From assembly GCA_030077755.1 (NCBI GenBank), contig JAQJZZ010000011.1:1-64000 (forward strand): DNA of 64,000 nt, read 5' to 3'. Positions 48,184 through 60,322 of the stretch are shown piece after piece; within the stretch, counting starts at the first letter, position 1; each line of letters starts with the position of its first letter. A program made the translations under genes and the position numbers. Source of the DNA: Filosporella fistucella (Eukaryota; Ascomycota; Leotiomycetes; Helotiales). Under the pieces are notes generated by a model. That model was given only the letters and a program-made list of their open reading frames with translations, did no database searches and was not told where the DNA came from.

Positions 48184-50350
48184 TTATCTACACCTCAACT
48201 TCCTCAGATACACAAAAGGATCAGCTGGACAATATTCTCTCTTCCTCTTCTTCTTCATCTCCTTGAGTTGCTTGACCTCTTTCTTAACCACAATTCCACT
48301 CTTCCCCTCACTCTCGCCTCCGCTTTCATTCTTGATTTCCACCACGGATATCGCACTGCCCTTCAAATCCCTCTCTTCATCTTCGATTTTCACATTCACA
48401 ACCCCGAACTCCAAATCCGCAGCCGGACTCTTCTTTCCCTCAAGACTCCGCCTCATCTGCTGCCACTTATCTAATTTCAGTAATGCAACCTTGTACTCCT
48501 CCGCCGCCACCTGATCACCTGTTTTCTTGATGTCTACCTCTCTTTCTTCCCTCAGTATCCTTCTCAGGATCTTACCTGTTGGGTTCCTAGGAATAGAGTC
48601 CACGAAGGAAACGCTATCCACATTTTTATACCTCGCCAGTCTGTCCGAAAGAAAGGATTTAATATCCATTTCAGAGACGCAGCCAGACACAGAGGCGGAC
48701 GGTGTGAGTTTGATATACGCCACTGGCGACTCGCCACATCCATCGGGAGAAGGTACACCTATAACACCTGCATCCAGAACATCTTCATGTTCTAGCAATA
48801 CTGCTTCAATTTCCGCAGGGGACACCTGCCACCCACGGACTTTGATCAGATCTTTTGTTCGATCAATAACGTACCAGTTGCCGTTTGCTTGGTATCCTAT
48901 ATCGCCTGTTCTTACCCATTGATCAAAGGTAAAAGCCTGGGAAGTGGAGAGAGCGTTTGAAAGATATCCCTTCATGGCGTGGGGTGTAAAGATTTGGATT
49001 TCGCCTGTGGTGTATGGTGTGAGGATAGGACTGTTAGAAGAATCCACTACTCTATATTCGAGAGCAACAAGTTAGTGTGATGCACTCCTTAAATTTACAT
49101 GATGAGGCTGATCTGAAGGGTGCGCACAGACGACGCGAAGCCAAAAGGGGAGAGATCACGACTAGATGGATGAGACGAGACGAAACATACCTTAATTTCG
49201 TTTCAGGGAGCGGCTGACCTACACTGCCACTTCCATCTTTCTCTTTCTTTGTCCAGGTTGTAGCCCATCCTACCTCCGTCATTCCATAAACCTGTATGAT
49301 TCTTGCTTTTCTGCTCAACTTTTCGTACAATTGTTTTTGCATTCCATCTGTCGCGCAAGAACCGCCTACAAATATCTTGCGAAGATATTTGAGCTTGAAG
49401 TCTGGCTGTTTGGAAAGAGACATGAGTATAGGAGGGACGACGACTGTTTGTGTGATTTTGAATTCTTCCAAGGCGTTCACGAATCCCCTTTCTTCAAAGC
49501 GGGGCATGATGTAAGTTGCAGATCCGGTTCGAAGAGGGAATGCATGTTGAACCGGCATTGTAAAGACATGAAAGGGAGGTATGGCGATTAAAGATGATAT
49601 CTGCAAATGTCAGTTTTTGGCGCTTTATCAAACATTGGCCACTCGCCCTTTGCCTCGCAGCTAATCTTTCTTGGAATTCACCTTGAGAAACAAGATAGCT
49701 GTGAGTGATAATAGCTGCTTTTGGAAGTCCAGAAGTTCCACTTGTGCTAACATATGCTGCAGGTGTATTTGCAGGGTCCATTACTGCTATCCAGTCTTTC
49801 TCTCCATGTTTTTGCAATTCCTGCCATGATTGATAATCTCCCGTGCTTTCGTCTTTGTAGTTCAGAACGAAAATCTTGAGTTCCGGGATTGAACATGCTT
49901 TTGCTGCCTCGATTGCTATCTGAAGTGTTTTTAATTCTGTAAGGAGAAACTTTGCGTTGGTTATTCGAAGATGATGAATTAGCTCCCGTGCTGTATAGCC
50001 GGGATTCGCTCCAGTGAAGCAAGCCCCTGATCCAATTATGGAGAGATAAAGTGATGTATAGTGGTACTTTTCATTACTATTAGTTTGAAATACACAATCT
50101 GGAAGCCTACACACATCGTTGAAGCTCAATACACAAACCGTATCTCCTTTTCCCAGACCATGGTGCTGAAAGCCGCTGATGAGTTTCCGGACTAGTGTTC
50201 GAGTGTCCTTTGCTGAAAGACTTCGAGATGAGTCGCTGCTATCAATATATAACTAAAAAATTTGAGTATGATCCTGCGTTTACACTTGTCACATACTGGT
50301 TTCTCCTGATCATATTTTGCTTGACTAAAAGTCCACGAAACAATATCCAT
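48184..50350 (-). CDS. 4-coumarate-CoA-ligase-like AMP-binding enzyme
   Basis: Five exons: 50350-50297, 50252-50115, 50066-49647, 49600-49191 and 49051-48184; 629 aa. Landmarks: KPLYIDSSDSSRSL, IIGSGACFTGANPGYT, the AMP-binding loop STSGTSGLPKAAIITHSYL, IPPFHVFTMPVQHA, YGMTEVGW, RTGDIGYQANG, DRTKDLIKVRGWQVSPAEIE, and catalytic Lys in PRNPTGKILRRILRE. This is the ANL order for acyl/aryl-CoA ligases. Intron 3 (49646-49601) appears to be GC-AG: AGG|GCGAGT...TTTGCAG joins LAARQR to ISSLIAIPP in frame, and no GT donor fits. Intron 4 is long (139 bp). The C-terminus runs about 80 residues past the usual end in a Lys/Glu-rich tail (KEMKKKRKREYCP). There is no SKL. The carboxylate substrate is unknown. 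Divergent from the membrane reductase 3.7 kb away. Confidence 0.88.
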
Positions 50351-53300
50351 GATCAGAGCTTTCGAATAATGTCGCGCACTTTGATTTATTGAATTTAGCT
50401 GTAAAAGGATAAATGAGGTTTGGAGTATCTTGAATTTGACAGGCATGAAGGAAGGGGCTCCAGCTGGTAAGTAATACCTACTGAGCTGGGGTTACACGTG
50501 GGAAATGCCTACTGCCTCCTACTGACTGCAGTAACGGCTACCGAGTCTGATCTTCAACAAGTCGAACAAAGAAACATGCTGCATAGCTAGGAATGCAGCA
50601 GCGCCCACCTCCTCTCCCATACGGAAGCACGTCCGTGAATTCCTCATGAGCACCTCGATAAGACATGCTGCATACCGGCATCTTTTGCAGGATAAATCAA
50701 TGAGCTCAACTTCCTAGTGGATTCTGTGTGATAGTATGCTTCGTCGATTAGCGTCCACACACCGCGTTTTGGGCTTCTATGTTTGGCTTGGTGAGCGAAG
50801 GGTTTTCTGAGGGGTCAGAGTTAGCTTCTTCTGAGCCGCTTTGAAGGGAAATATCTTCGCGTGGTGGTGTTATGCAGGATGCAACATGAGGATGGGTAAT
50901 CCATGACCAAGCTGATTCAGACGCGGCAGTACCACGGTGGATTGTGTTTCTCCAAGTCTTACCGAGTCGGTGTATTTTGTTGATTGCTCTTGTTTGCTGT
51001 TTATTGCGCCTATTTTACGTTTCCGATTGATTTCTTGGGATTTCTTCTGACGAGGCCCAGTATTTGGAATACAATTTAAATCAACAAATTGATTGAATCA
51101 GTAGAGACATGGCTAATGTATGTTCCAGTTCATATTCTGAGTGCAAGACACCTCAAGCTGCCGTCCCCGCGGTATGCAAGTTCTGAGGCTTGTGCCAGCG
51201 AATTGGCAGTTCTGAATCGTGAATGGTAATGGTGTCAGAGGTGTCAGTGGCGTGTCCTGTGTTCGGGTCGGCTCGTTAAGGTATTTCGGTCGCGGCGGGT
51301 GCGAGTACCTGCGAAGTCTGGTATGGTACTAAGGCACCTAGCTACTTGGGTTACTTGTTAGGGTTCCCACCCACTATATGCTTCATACAGGGCACTGCAG
51401 CACAGTGCAGGAGCCTAGTTACAGGGGCTTCAGAGTGGGGACTTCGGGGCGATTGGCGCCGATTTCACCACGACGGGAGCGAGATTTAGTGTTCTGGAAC
51501 GCTGACACGACAGCGGCAACAGGCCAGACCTGGGTATTGATGCTCGGATTTTAGTGCTTGATGTCAGCGCTATCAGTGGTCATCCGCCTGAGATGCGTTG
51601 CGTTGCGGATAACGGTACCCTGGTGGAGTTACTCGATTGCTGCAAGCACTATATTCTAGTGCTTAACCGCGATTGCAACACCAATCGCACACCGTTCCAG
51701 CACGCACCACCCAAGAAATGCCGTACCACCGAGGCACAGCACTCCAACACCACAGCAATACACCAGCAGAACACCAGCGTCATCTTGTATTACCCTGACT
51801 ATCTGATTGGAGCTGGCGGATGTTCCTTCGTACCCTGCCCTCTACTTCTCCATTACCAAGGTGAGATTCCTATCACCTGGATCCAAAAGTGAGAATTCCA
51901 TGAGCATTGGATCTGGAAGACATCACAGATGGAAAGCAGCATTCTGATCTCACCGATCGACTTTGAATCAGCACTTGGGAGCTCCATGTCTTCCTACAAA
52001 GGAGCTCCAATTATCCGGACGAGTCAGTCGGTTTGGAGATAGTCTTCCGCTGCAACGCATCGCGGACGTCGTCAAGAATAGCTCGTTCGAGATTGTATCG
52101 CTGGCAGTCTCAATCTCAGTCCACCAAGCCGCCCGTGTCTTGAATTTTGACCTCGTTTGCACAACCGGCTGCCACCGCCGCTGCCACCCTCCGCCACTAT
52201 TCTGTCGAATGCCAAAATTTGTTCGCCTTAGCTCTTTTTCTTCCTCTTCGTGGTATTCAAAGCCCCCATGCCAGAGCCAAGGTGGGGTGATGTGCGAACT
52301 GCAGAAGAAGCAAGTAAAGCCAGCATATTGAAACCATTTTCGAACGGATATCCGGTGTGATTTTGTGCATATGCAGTGCGCTAGAGAGGACACGGCTAGC
52401 AGATGATGACCCATCAAGGCTTTACCCGTCAAGACCCCAAGATTTTGATAACCTCGGAGGAAATAAACCTGAAGCTGTCCAGAAAATGTCTCAATGGAAA
52501 CTCACTCTGAATCAAACTTATACTTTCGCAGCTGACCACACCGCCACAAATAAGTTTTCCCCGCTTGTTGTTCCATGCTTACTCGAAGTACCTCAACACC
52601 TGATGCAGTACTGGGCGGTACTTGATATCGTATTTCGAGCTGCACCCCAAACCCCGAAAAAAAACTTAGAAACGACGTGCGACACTATCGATTGACCTCT
52701 GCAACTGCCCTGCATCCACGTCGTCGCGTCCTAGTGCCTGCACTCCAATGCAAGTCTATTCGCAAAAGAAGAATGCACCGCACGGGCTGGATGCAGCTAT
52801 CTTAGATACTGCGTCTCATTGCTTTCCTAGTATCATTCCATCGTCCTTCAAAGTCCTGAACCATGCAGGCGCGTATGTGTAAGCATGGTACAATCCACAC
52901 AATTGAATTGCCCATGACGCTTCCGGATTTTGTTGGGTGATGATTTGTTCCTTTTTGCGAGGAGAATGCAGCTTGACGGAGAAATCGTGGTGGAACAAAT
53001 CCCTCTATCTGTAGCGGCAGAATATATTGCAGCTCCAATTGGATAGAGACAAAGTCAATCCGGGATTAGTTTTTGGATTGATGCAGAGGTGCAGAGGAGT
53101 AGAGATGCATTTCTGCACCGGTATGGCTGGATGGCTGGCGGTGGACGGACTGTGATCCCGCAATCAATCTATCGACGTTATACAGACCCAAGCCAGGCTA
53201 GTTGTTGTAGGTAGCCAACGCAGGCTAGAGGAAATCTTTTACCTGACTGTGTCTTCCTGTTGGTTTCAAATAGGCTAACACATCGACAGATCAGATGGAA

Positions 53301-54037
53301 TAGGAAGTCGCCCTGGACTCCACCATTTATTTTCGTCTTTCCAGGCTCAGTCGACCGATATGCCCTCTCACCGATTGAGAACCATGTGCAGTCGTCAAGC
53401 GACGATGAATCATTCATGTATCTCATCCCATACTCTAAGGTAGCTAAGTAAGGTACCTTGGTACCTTGTGCTGCTTGACCACTTATCTGGGCACTGGATG
53501 TCAACATGCAGTCGTTGGTCTCGGCACAAGGTGGGATGGCGAGAGTGAAGTGAAGGTGAGTTCCGCATTTACTTATTCATATCACATCGAGGACCCCACC
53601 ATCAGGTCGACACTGCATATCACGCCGGATCAGTGGGTTGAGAATTTTCAGATGCCACTGCCAGTGAATTGGGTTCCTTATGTATGCCGACGACCAATGA
53701 CGAAGTTGCTCCTCTTGACTCTTCCTTTTGCCTTTCTTTCCTAAAATGAATACTCGAACACACATCTTTCGATTTGTTGCGTGTCGAGGCGTCATACTGT
53801 CAAACAGTCGGAGGTATCCAAGTATTCATGCACCTCACACTATCTTGGTGAGTCCTTTCCCAGAACTGCACCTGCCGTTTATAACTACACAGAGGTGATC
53901 TAATTGCTTATACCATTTCAGGCCACGCTTCTGCTCTAGATAACCTGCACCTGTACAATCTATCTCTCACTCTCCCATCACCCCTCATCACACAGTCGTT
54001 GGACATCTACCCTCAATATCACCACTCACCTCTCAAC
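50351..54037. other. 3.7-kb intergenic region between two divergent genes
   Basis: The largest gene-free stretch of the inner zone. Base composition is normal, so it is not RIP-degraded. Frames such as 51554-51892, 51963-52331 and 53260-53507 overlap on both strands and show no family motif or spliced continuation. A GGTACCTT(G) direct repeat lies at about 53450-53467. It could hold a long promoter, a noncoding RNA or a lost gene. Confidence 0.45.
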
Positions 54038-55599
54038 ATGTCCGACATATCTCGACCCAAACCTTCCTACACCAAGGACATCACCACCGTCAAAGCCTCT
54101 GCCGTCTCTCCACTACCAAGCTTCACTGATGTAGACCTGGAGAAAGGCTCGACCCCTCCTTTCCAACCCAAGCATGCACCCACCGGAAGCTGGGTGTCTG
54201 GCGACAGTGTCCTTGAAGAAAAGATCTCCCTCCCTGCGAAAAATCAAGGTCGCCTCCTTCGACATGCCAGACACACATTTCTCAATGTCTACCGTCGCTT
54301 ATTCTCAATTGTCTTCCTGCTGAATCTGATTGGAGTCTGGATCGTTTTTGCTCGTTATAAAGGAGCTTCTTCGCCTGTGTTCCTAGCCCACCTTGCAACA
54401 GCTGCATCCGCAAATATCATGGTGGCACTTCTGGTTCGCCAAGACTATGTAGTGAACACTCTATTCAAGTGAGTCACCAAAACGGGCACCATAGTATTAT
54501 TTCAATTCTAATCCTGTCCAGAATTGCTTGGTCAATCCCATTATCCGCCCCTCTTCGTATTCGACGCATGTTTGCCAAGGTCTACGAGAATGGTGGCGTT
54601 CACAGTGGAGCTGCAGTTTCTTCCGTTGTTTGGTTTGTGATATTTACTGCATATCTCACCAACGACTTCGTCAATTCTACAACTACAGACCCCGCGATCA
54701 TGGCCTTGACATGGATTCTACTCGTGCTTCTCCTCTCCATTTGCATCACTGCATATCCAAAATTCCGGTTCAAGAGCCACAACACATTTGAGAATATTCA
54801 TCGATGGGCTGGTTGGTTCTCCTTGGCTTTGTTCTGGGCTGAGTTGGTTCTTTTCTCTCGATTGCAGGTGGGATCGAATTCGAAAAAGTTGATGTTGGCA
54901 TTGATCAAGTTACCGGCGTTCTGGTTCCTCTTGATCTCTTCTCTGCACGCGATCTACCCATGGCTTCGATTCCACAAACTGTACGTCGTTCCAGAAAAGT
55001 TGTCCAACCATGCAATTCGTCTGCATTTTACCGAGAAAATTCCCCTATTCGTTGGTCTTCGAATCTCCGATGCACCTCTCAGAGAATGGCATTCTTTTGC
55101 ATGTATCCCAGCAAGAGATGGCAATGGCGGTTCGGTTCTCATCTCAAATGCTGGTGACTGGACAAAGAAGACCATCCAAAACCCCAAATCATACTACTGG
55201 GTGAAAGGAGTTCCAGTCACTGGAGTCCTATGCATGGCACGTGTTTTCCGAAAGATTATCTGTGTTACGACCGGCTCTGGTATCGGTCCATGCTTGGGTG
55301 TTGTCCAAGATATTCCTATCCGAGGTACGGCATGTCGTGTGATTTGGTCAACCCCAAATCCTCTGAGGACCTATGGAAGCGAAATAGTTGATGCAGTCCA
55401 CGATGTTGACCCAGAGGCCTTGATTATTGACACCAAGAAAGAAGGCAGGCCTGACCTTGTCTCTCTCGCATATGAGTTGTACAAGAAAGAGAATGCTGAG
55501 GCTGTCTTCATCATCAGCAATCCTACCTTGACTCGCAAGGTTGTATATGGACTTGAGTCACGAGGAGTTCCTGCATTTGGACCTGTTTGGGATTCGTAA
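54038..55599 (+). CDS. Six-helix membrane protein with FAD/NAD(P) reductase domain (TmpL C-terminus-like)
   Basis: Exons 54038-54468 and 54522-55599, 502 aa, with a 53-bp intron (GTGAGT, TCTAAT branch, TCCAG) joining NTLFK to IAWSIP. After a soluble N-terminus (about 85 residues) there are six membrane segments, around RLFSIVFLLNLIGVWIVF, ATAASANIMVALL, SSVVWFVIFTAYL, TWILLVLLLSICITA, WAGWFSLALFWAELVLF and LPAFWFLLISSLHAI. The C-terminal half is ferredoxin-reductase-like: ISDAPLREWHSFACIP in the FAD region and ICVTTGSGIGPCLGVV for NAD(P). The ending FIISNPTLTRKVVYGLESRG resembles the last strand of that fold. This layout matches the C-terminal half of TmpL-type proteins, often mislabelled as NRPS in databases. 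The heme ligands of ferric reductases are not evident. Confidence 0.75.
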
Positions 55600-56211
55600 C
55601 GACTTTGTGTTGGCGTTTTTGATGGACTTTGTAAATTGGGTGGGAAATATGGCGTTAGAGTGGCTTGTAAAGGTTGTGGGAATACTTGGTGCGGAACACT
55701 TGCCTCTAGCCCTATACCATATTTGCTTTTGCTATCATAGCTATCGTAGTCACTTTTAGCTTATAGATAATGCGAAATCGCTGCTCTCTTTGCAGATTGT
55801 ATTGATAATCTTGTCTACTACTTTCGCTCTTAGATTGAGCATCGCCATGTGGCCAAGTTGTTCCAGGTTCCAGGGCATTAAAGATTGTGAATCACATGAC
55901 TCGTCGTGTTTTTGGCGTGTAAGCATTCAGCTGAGTAAAATTTACTCCATGACTTTCACATTGCCGTGTAGAAATATGGTATTTCCCAGTCATTTGTCTT
56001 AGCAAGTCCTTAAGGTACATATGTGAAGCCAATATAATTTGGGCTCGGGGTCCAGTTGTCCCCAATCATGTGATGTCTTGCCTCACAACCCGATCTGCGC
56101 CGCCGCCTCTAGACCCGAAAGTGGGGACGCATCTTATCTTCAATACCTTCACTCATCAGAACTCCAACACTTCAATCCAACAACACCGCACTCCATGACC
56201 ATGGGATCAGT
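55600..56211. other. Intergenic, promoter region of the regulator gene
   Basis: 612 bp between two plus-strand genes. CAATCCAACAACACC and similar pyrimidine/CA tracts lie just before the start at 56212. No gene recognised. Confidence 0.4.
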
Positions 56212-58148
56212 ATGCCCAAGAAATGCACCCAGAGAACCTTCACAGGATGCTGGTCTTGTCGCCGCCGCAATGTTCGCTGTGACAATGCCGTCCCTTCCTG
56301 CTCTCAATGCCGGCAGATGCGTATCAAATGTGAAGGCTACCAGATTCGTCTCGTTTGGGTAGATTCTGATACTGGAACTTATGTGCATCGTCAGAGGAGA
56401 GGCTACCCGTGTGAATTGACCTGGGATGGATATGAGCTATGGAGTTTGGAGGAGGTGGGTCACCTGATTGAGACAGAGCATGGGGAGTGTAAGTGCAAAT
56501 TGCATAGGTTTCCGAGTCCGTTTGGGGTGTTCTCAAGGAAGAGAAGGGAAACGAGGGAGGCTGGAATGGATATGGGAACTATATCATACCCTTCTCAAGG
56601 ATCACATCACGAGGAAAATCAGTCTCGGCCCGAAGACGATATCTCGAGTGTTGGTCGGGGTGCGACGACAGAAGTTGAAAACACTTCTCCTATCGGCTCG
56701 GATGCACTGGTACCATATCGTCCCAATAATACCTGCAGTGTTCATCGCGGCCATGTCCCAAAGAACCCTATTGCGTCCTGCACATGTCACGATCCCGCAG
56801 CTTTCACAATGACAAGCATTGTACCTCTCTTCCAATCCATCACTCTCAGTGGAACATCGGACGAAAACCGACTATTCTATCACTATGTCGCTCATACATC
56901 GATGGAAATGATTCCTATTGACAGTTTTCGGAACCCCTGGAAATCCACATATCCCTCAATTGCTCTCAGCAGCAGTTCATCCAGCAGTGCTCGAGCATTG
57001 TACTACGCCATCCTCTCACAGTCTTCATACCATTTGGCCAATTTGAAGGGAGAAGCTGGTGGAAATGAAAGAGCAAATGCGATGACTTATTATGGGAAAT
57101 CCATACGCAAATTACGAGAGAGCTTGTGTACACCAACAGAAGAATATAGCAGTGTGCTGGCTGCATTACTCACTATCAATTTTGCGGAGCATGTCTTCCA
57201 AGGCAAATCTCAAGGAGGGTGGAGAAATCATTTTAAAGGTGCGATGGGATTTGTAAAGCAATATCTTGCTCGACAACCCTGGAAGCTATCAGATGACGCA
57301 TTGATCATCACCCAAAACTTTGCACTAGAAATTGTGCTCGCTCAGACAACAACAGACTGTTCTCAATCTTCAGCTGCAAATATCGCAGAGGTCTACAGTG
57401 TTCTACTAGATGTCATGGCAGCGCGGACTTTTGGCTTTACCATTGGCGGAACAGCTCTTCTCATCAAAACCATTTACGAAGCACGCCTTTTGGAAGAACA
57501 ATTAGCTACGAATGAGAGTGAAATCATCGACGGAAAGATTATGCTACAGGCAAATTACTTGATAGAACAGCTCCAAATATCCCTCAATGATGAGGTAGAA
57601 ACCTACGCCTCCGTCATCTCGCCTGACGACACGCACGCCAAACCCCACATACGCACCATGGCTAACCTCCACCTTCGCCTCTTCAACAGCGCAGTCATCA
57701 TTTATCTCTTCCGCATGGTTCTACGCTTTCCACCTTCGTACGTGACGAAACATGTAAACGAGGTTTTGAGCGATGCAGTGGCGTTTATGGATAAGCAGTA
57801 TGGGAGTGTTTCCATCTGGCCGGTCTTCATTGCTGCTGTGGAGGCGTATACGGAAGAAAGTAAAGTTTTGGCCAGAAGGTTCCTAGGTGCTTTTGCAAAG
57901 ACTGGGGTAGGCAATCGGGAGGACATCTTGGATGTTATTTTTGGTAAGTTACCTGCCCATCTCGATCGGAGTCGTGGAAGGCATTGGATAGTGTCGTGAA
58001 GACTCAGTTTGATGAAGCTAATACATGTACAGAGGTCTGGAAAGAGCGAGAGAAAGTCGCTTCTGAAAAAGACTGTGATCCAGGAAAGATATCTGTTGAT
58101 TGGAGAGCGGTGATGAAGAGGTTGGATACTAATATTTTACTTTTATGA
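56212..58148 (+). CDS. Zn2Cys6 transcription factor, Fungal_trans_2-like
   Basis: The main frame 56212-57999 gives 595 aa. The cluster lies near the N-terminus: GC-WS-C-RRRNVR-C-DNAVPS-C-SQ-C-RQMRIK-C (residues about 13-40), with TGCWSCR typical of the ArcA/Arg2-type class. The middle region starts at VPLFQSITLSGTSDENRLFYHY and includes HFKGAMGFVKQYL, as in Fungal_trans_2 proteins. The native C-terminus probably lies in a further exon: a donor G|GTAAGT at 57944 is followed by a frame (about 57975-58148) encoding VDWRAVMKRLDTNILLL, the usual closing motif of this class. I could not fix the acceptor: those I tried either shift the frame or need a weaker donor at 57934. It lies 0.6 kb downstream of the membrane reductase and may regulate it (inference). 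Confidence 0.85.
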
Positions 58149-58789
58149 GAGCAGAAACCTCATCGAACCTTGGACTTCCAAGGCACTCTTACGTCCGGCT
58201 CTCGATCAGGACTTCGACAATAAGACTCATATGAGGAAAATCCCCAGAATTCAGTAAAGCGCAAGAAAATGCCGTACTATCAGACAGGCACGAAACGTCC
58301 GAGCTAACGCAAGCCATTGCCGCATACTCTAGGTGCTTTTCGTCCTCTCCTCATGGACACAAATATCGAATTAACCCTTCATTACGCCAATATCATGGAG
58401 ACATACATTTTGCCAGCCCGACTCGCACACAGTTCATTGGCTGTGTATATTACTGAAGTCGCGCTGTTTTGTCGGTACTACCAGATTGACACGAGCATCC
58501 AGGGATTGGATGACTGGAAATGAAGGCAGAGATGGACGTGGTGAAATTACAGTGGGAAGGAAGAAGATGGTGTATTGACATGGAGTTGGCAACTATGCGC
58601 ATAAAGATGCGTTAGAGTGTGTGAATGAGGATAATCGGAGGAGAGCATGATGTTATAACACTCGAGTCATTGATTGACACGAGTTTTCCCATTCTAAGAT
58701 TTCCCATACCCAAAGCAAGTAAATTGAAGCTGGCAAGAAAAACACACATCCCATCAACTCAAAGTTCTCCCGCTCCCCTCCACATCCCG
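58149..58789. other. Convergent intergenic region
   Basis: 641 bp between the regulator and the small membrane protein gene. Frames at 58317-58523 and 58625-58894 show no motif. Nothing else seen. Confidence 0.4.
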
Positions 58790-59250
58790 CTACCCCCTAA
58801 TCTTTGCGCTCCTTTCCTCCTCCTCCTTCAACAACTCCACCACAGCCAAAGCACCTCCAAAAAATCCCACCGTCGCAAATCCATCCACCCATAGCAACCC
58901 CGTAAACATCCCCTTCCCACCTCCAACCAAAAACCACGCATCAAATCCCAAAAACGGCGCCATAGCCAAAGCAAAAGCGATAAATACTTTTGTATCGAGA
59001 GGTGACGCCGCGAGGAGTGTGCCAACTGTCATTGCTTGGGCGCCGAAACAGCGGGTTAGGAGGAGGGAGGTGGGTGTTTGGGATGCGAAGGCCGGGGCGA
59101 AAGAGAGGGAGAGGGTTAGGGAGGGCGAGAGGAGACAGCTAGTGGAGGGAGGGAAAGAGATTAGGGAGGCTGGATTGTAGATTGTGATTATGCAGAGGAG
59201 GGGATATTTTGAGAGTTTGAAGGAAGGAAGGGAGGAAGGGAGGAAGGGAC
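58790..59250 (-). CDS. Small integral membrane protein, 5' end unresolved
   Basis: A minus-strand frame open from about 59258 down to the stop at 58790 encodes roughly 150 residues with four hydrophobic segments: LLCIITIYNPASLISF, LSLSFAPAFA, VFIAFALAMAPFLGFDAWFLV and ATVGFFGGALAVVELL. It ends in an acidic-basic tail, KEEEERSAKIRG. The best internal ATG is at 59032, but homologous-looking sequence continues upstream without a Met, so a first exon is expected. A candidate ATG at about 59355 has a GTAATT donor, but the phase does not fit any acceptor I could find. I do not recognise the family. The GGAA-rich tract at 59218-59250 lies at its 5' edge. Confidence 0.45.
59218..59250 (+). repeat. 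GGAA/GGGA microsatellite
   Basis: Run of AAGG and GAGG tetranucleotides (GAAGGAAGGAAGGGAGGAAG...) about 30 bp long. On the minus strand it is a pyrimidine tract at the 5' edge of the small membrane protein frame. Confidence 0.7.
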
Positions 59251-60322
59251 TTTAAGATGAAATAATTACAATGCCCCCATACTCCCATAGAGTGTCGCCA
59301 TTAGGAGCTGGATCCTTCGCGCTGTTTGGACTCGTTTGGTTGTCATGATCATAATCTGAAGAGTGACAGGTATGAATCGTGTGATAAGGTACGAATTCTA
59401 AGGGAGATTTTGAGCAACTCAGAAATCAGTGGTGCGGTTGAGGTGGTGCAGAAATCGGACGTTGATGCAAGGCTTCGGACGGGAAATTGATTGGAGGGCG
59501 AGGAGTGAGAGTCAGGATCATGAGTTGGTATATTCGATGACCTGCAAGATTGCTAGTTTCAGTTTACTGTTGGAGTACTTGCAGAGGAAGAAAATGATAG
59601 GACGAGAAAGGAGTGTTGAAGGAGAGAAAGAAAATTCAAACGAAAACGAAATTATTTTGTCAGCTTTTCTTGTATTTTTTCGGTTCTCGTCACACACTCC
59701 ACCTCGTCCTTCCTTCTACGTTGCCTTCATATAATCTGCTCTATGCTTCCCACTCCCTCTCCTGTATATTGCCTAGTTCGTGAACTTCCTTCGCTTCAAA
59801 GTCTTAAACTCTGAGGACTAAGTCTACGCTTTCAATCTTTCGTACTGATAACTACAACATGAAACGTAAAAGTCTCCGCAAGACTCAGCTACGAGGTCTA
59901 CAACCATCTTGTAAACATTTCGTCTCTTGTCCTGCAATCGAATCGTCATGCCAAGCAGGAAAGGAAGAGAATTGGCCATAGCGGCTTATATGCATCGTAA
60001 GGGGAACCATGGGGTGGAAATGGTGTGCGGAGGAAGTGAAGATTCAGCAAGGACTTTAAAGGGATCAGTTCTATTATCTGCTTACGTTGACGAAGATGAA
60101 AATAGATGATTCTATGTTATGTCTGCTCTGGTGATGATGATTGATTGTCCAAACTTGAAGCCTGTTGAAGATGTGACAGTGAAAGTGCAGGTTGTGTATG
60201 GTCTGATAAATATAAGCTATTGCCCAGACTTGAGGTCTAACATTTGACGCAGTCACGTCAGCTAAGATTTCCCTTGCGCAATCTCGCTATGACGAGTATA
60301 TGCGTGGGTACTAATAACTACC
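59251..60322. other. Intergenic, nothing recognised
   Basis: About 1.07 kb. Frames at 59429-59734 and 59927-60109 have no motif. It holds the 3' region of the exonuclease gene and the promoter or first exon of the small membrane protein. Confidence 0.4.

Noticed and set aside
51554..52331. Possible genes of about 110-120 codons in the 3.7-kb gap
   Set aside because: Overlapping frames on both strands, no motifs, no plausible spliced extension.
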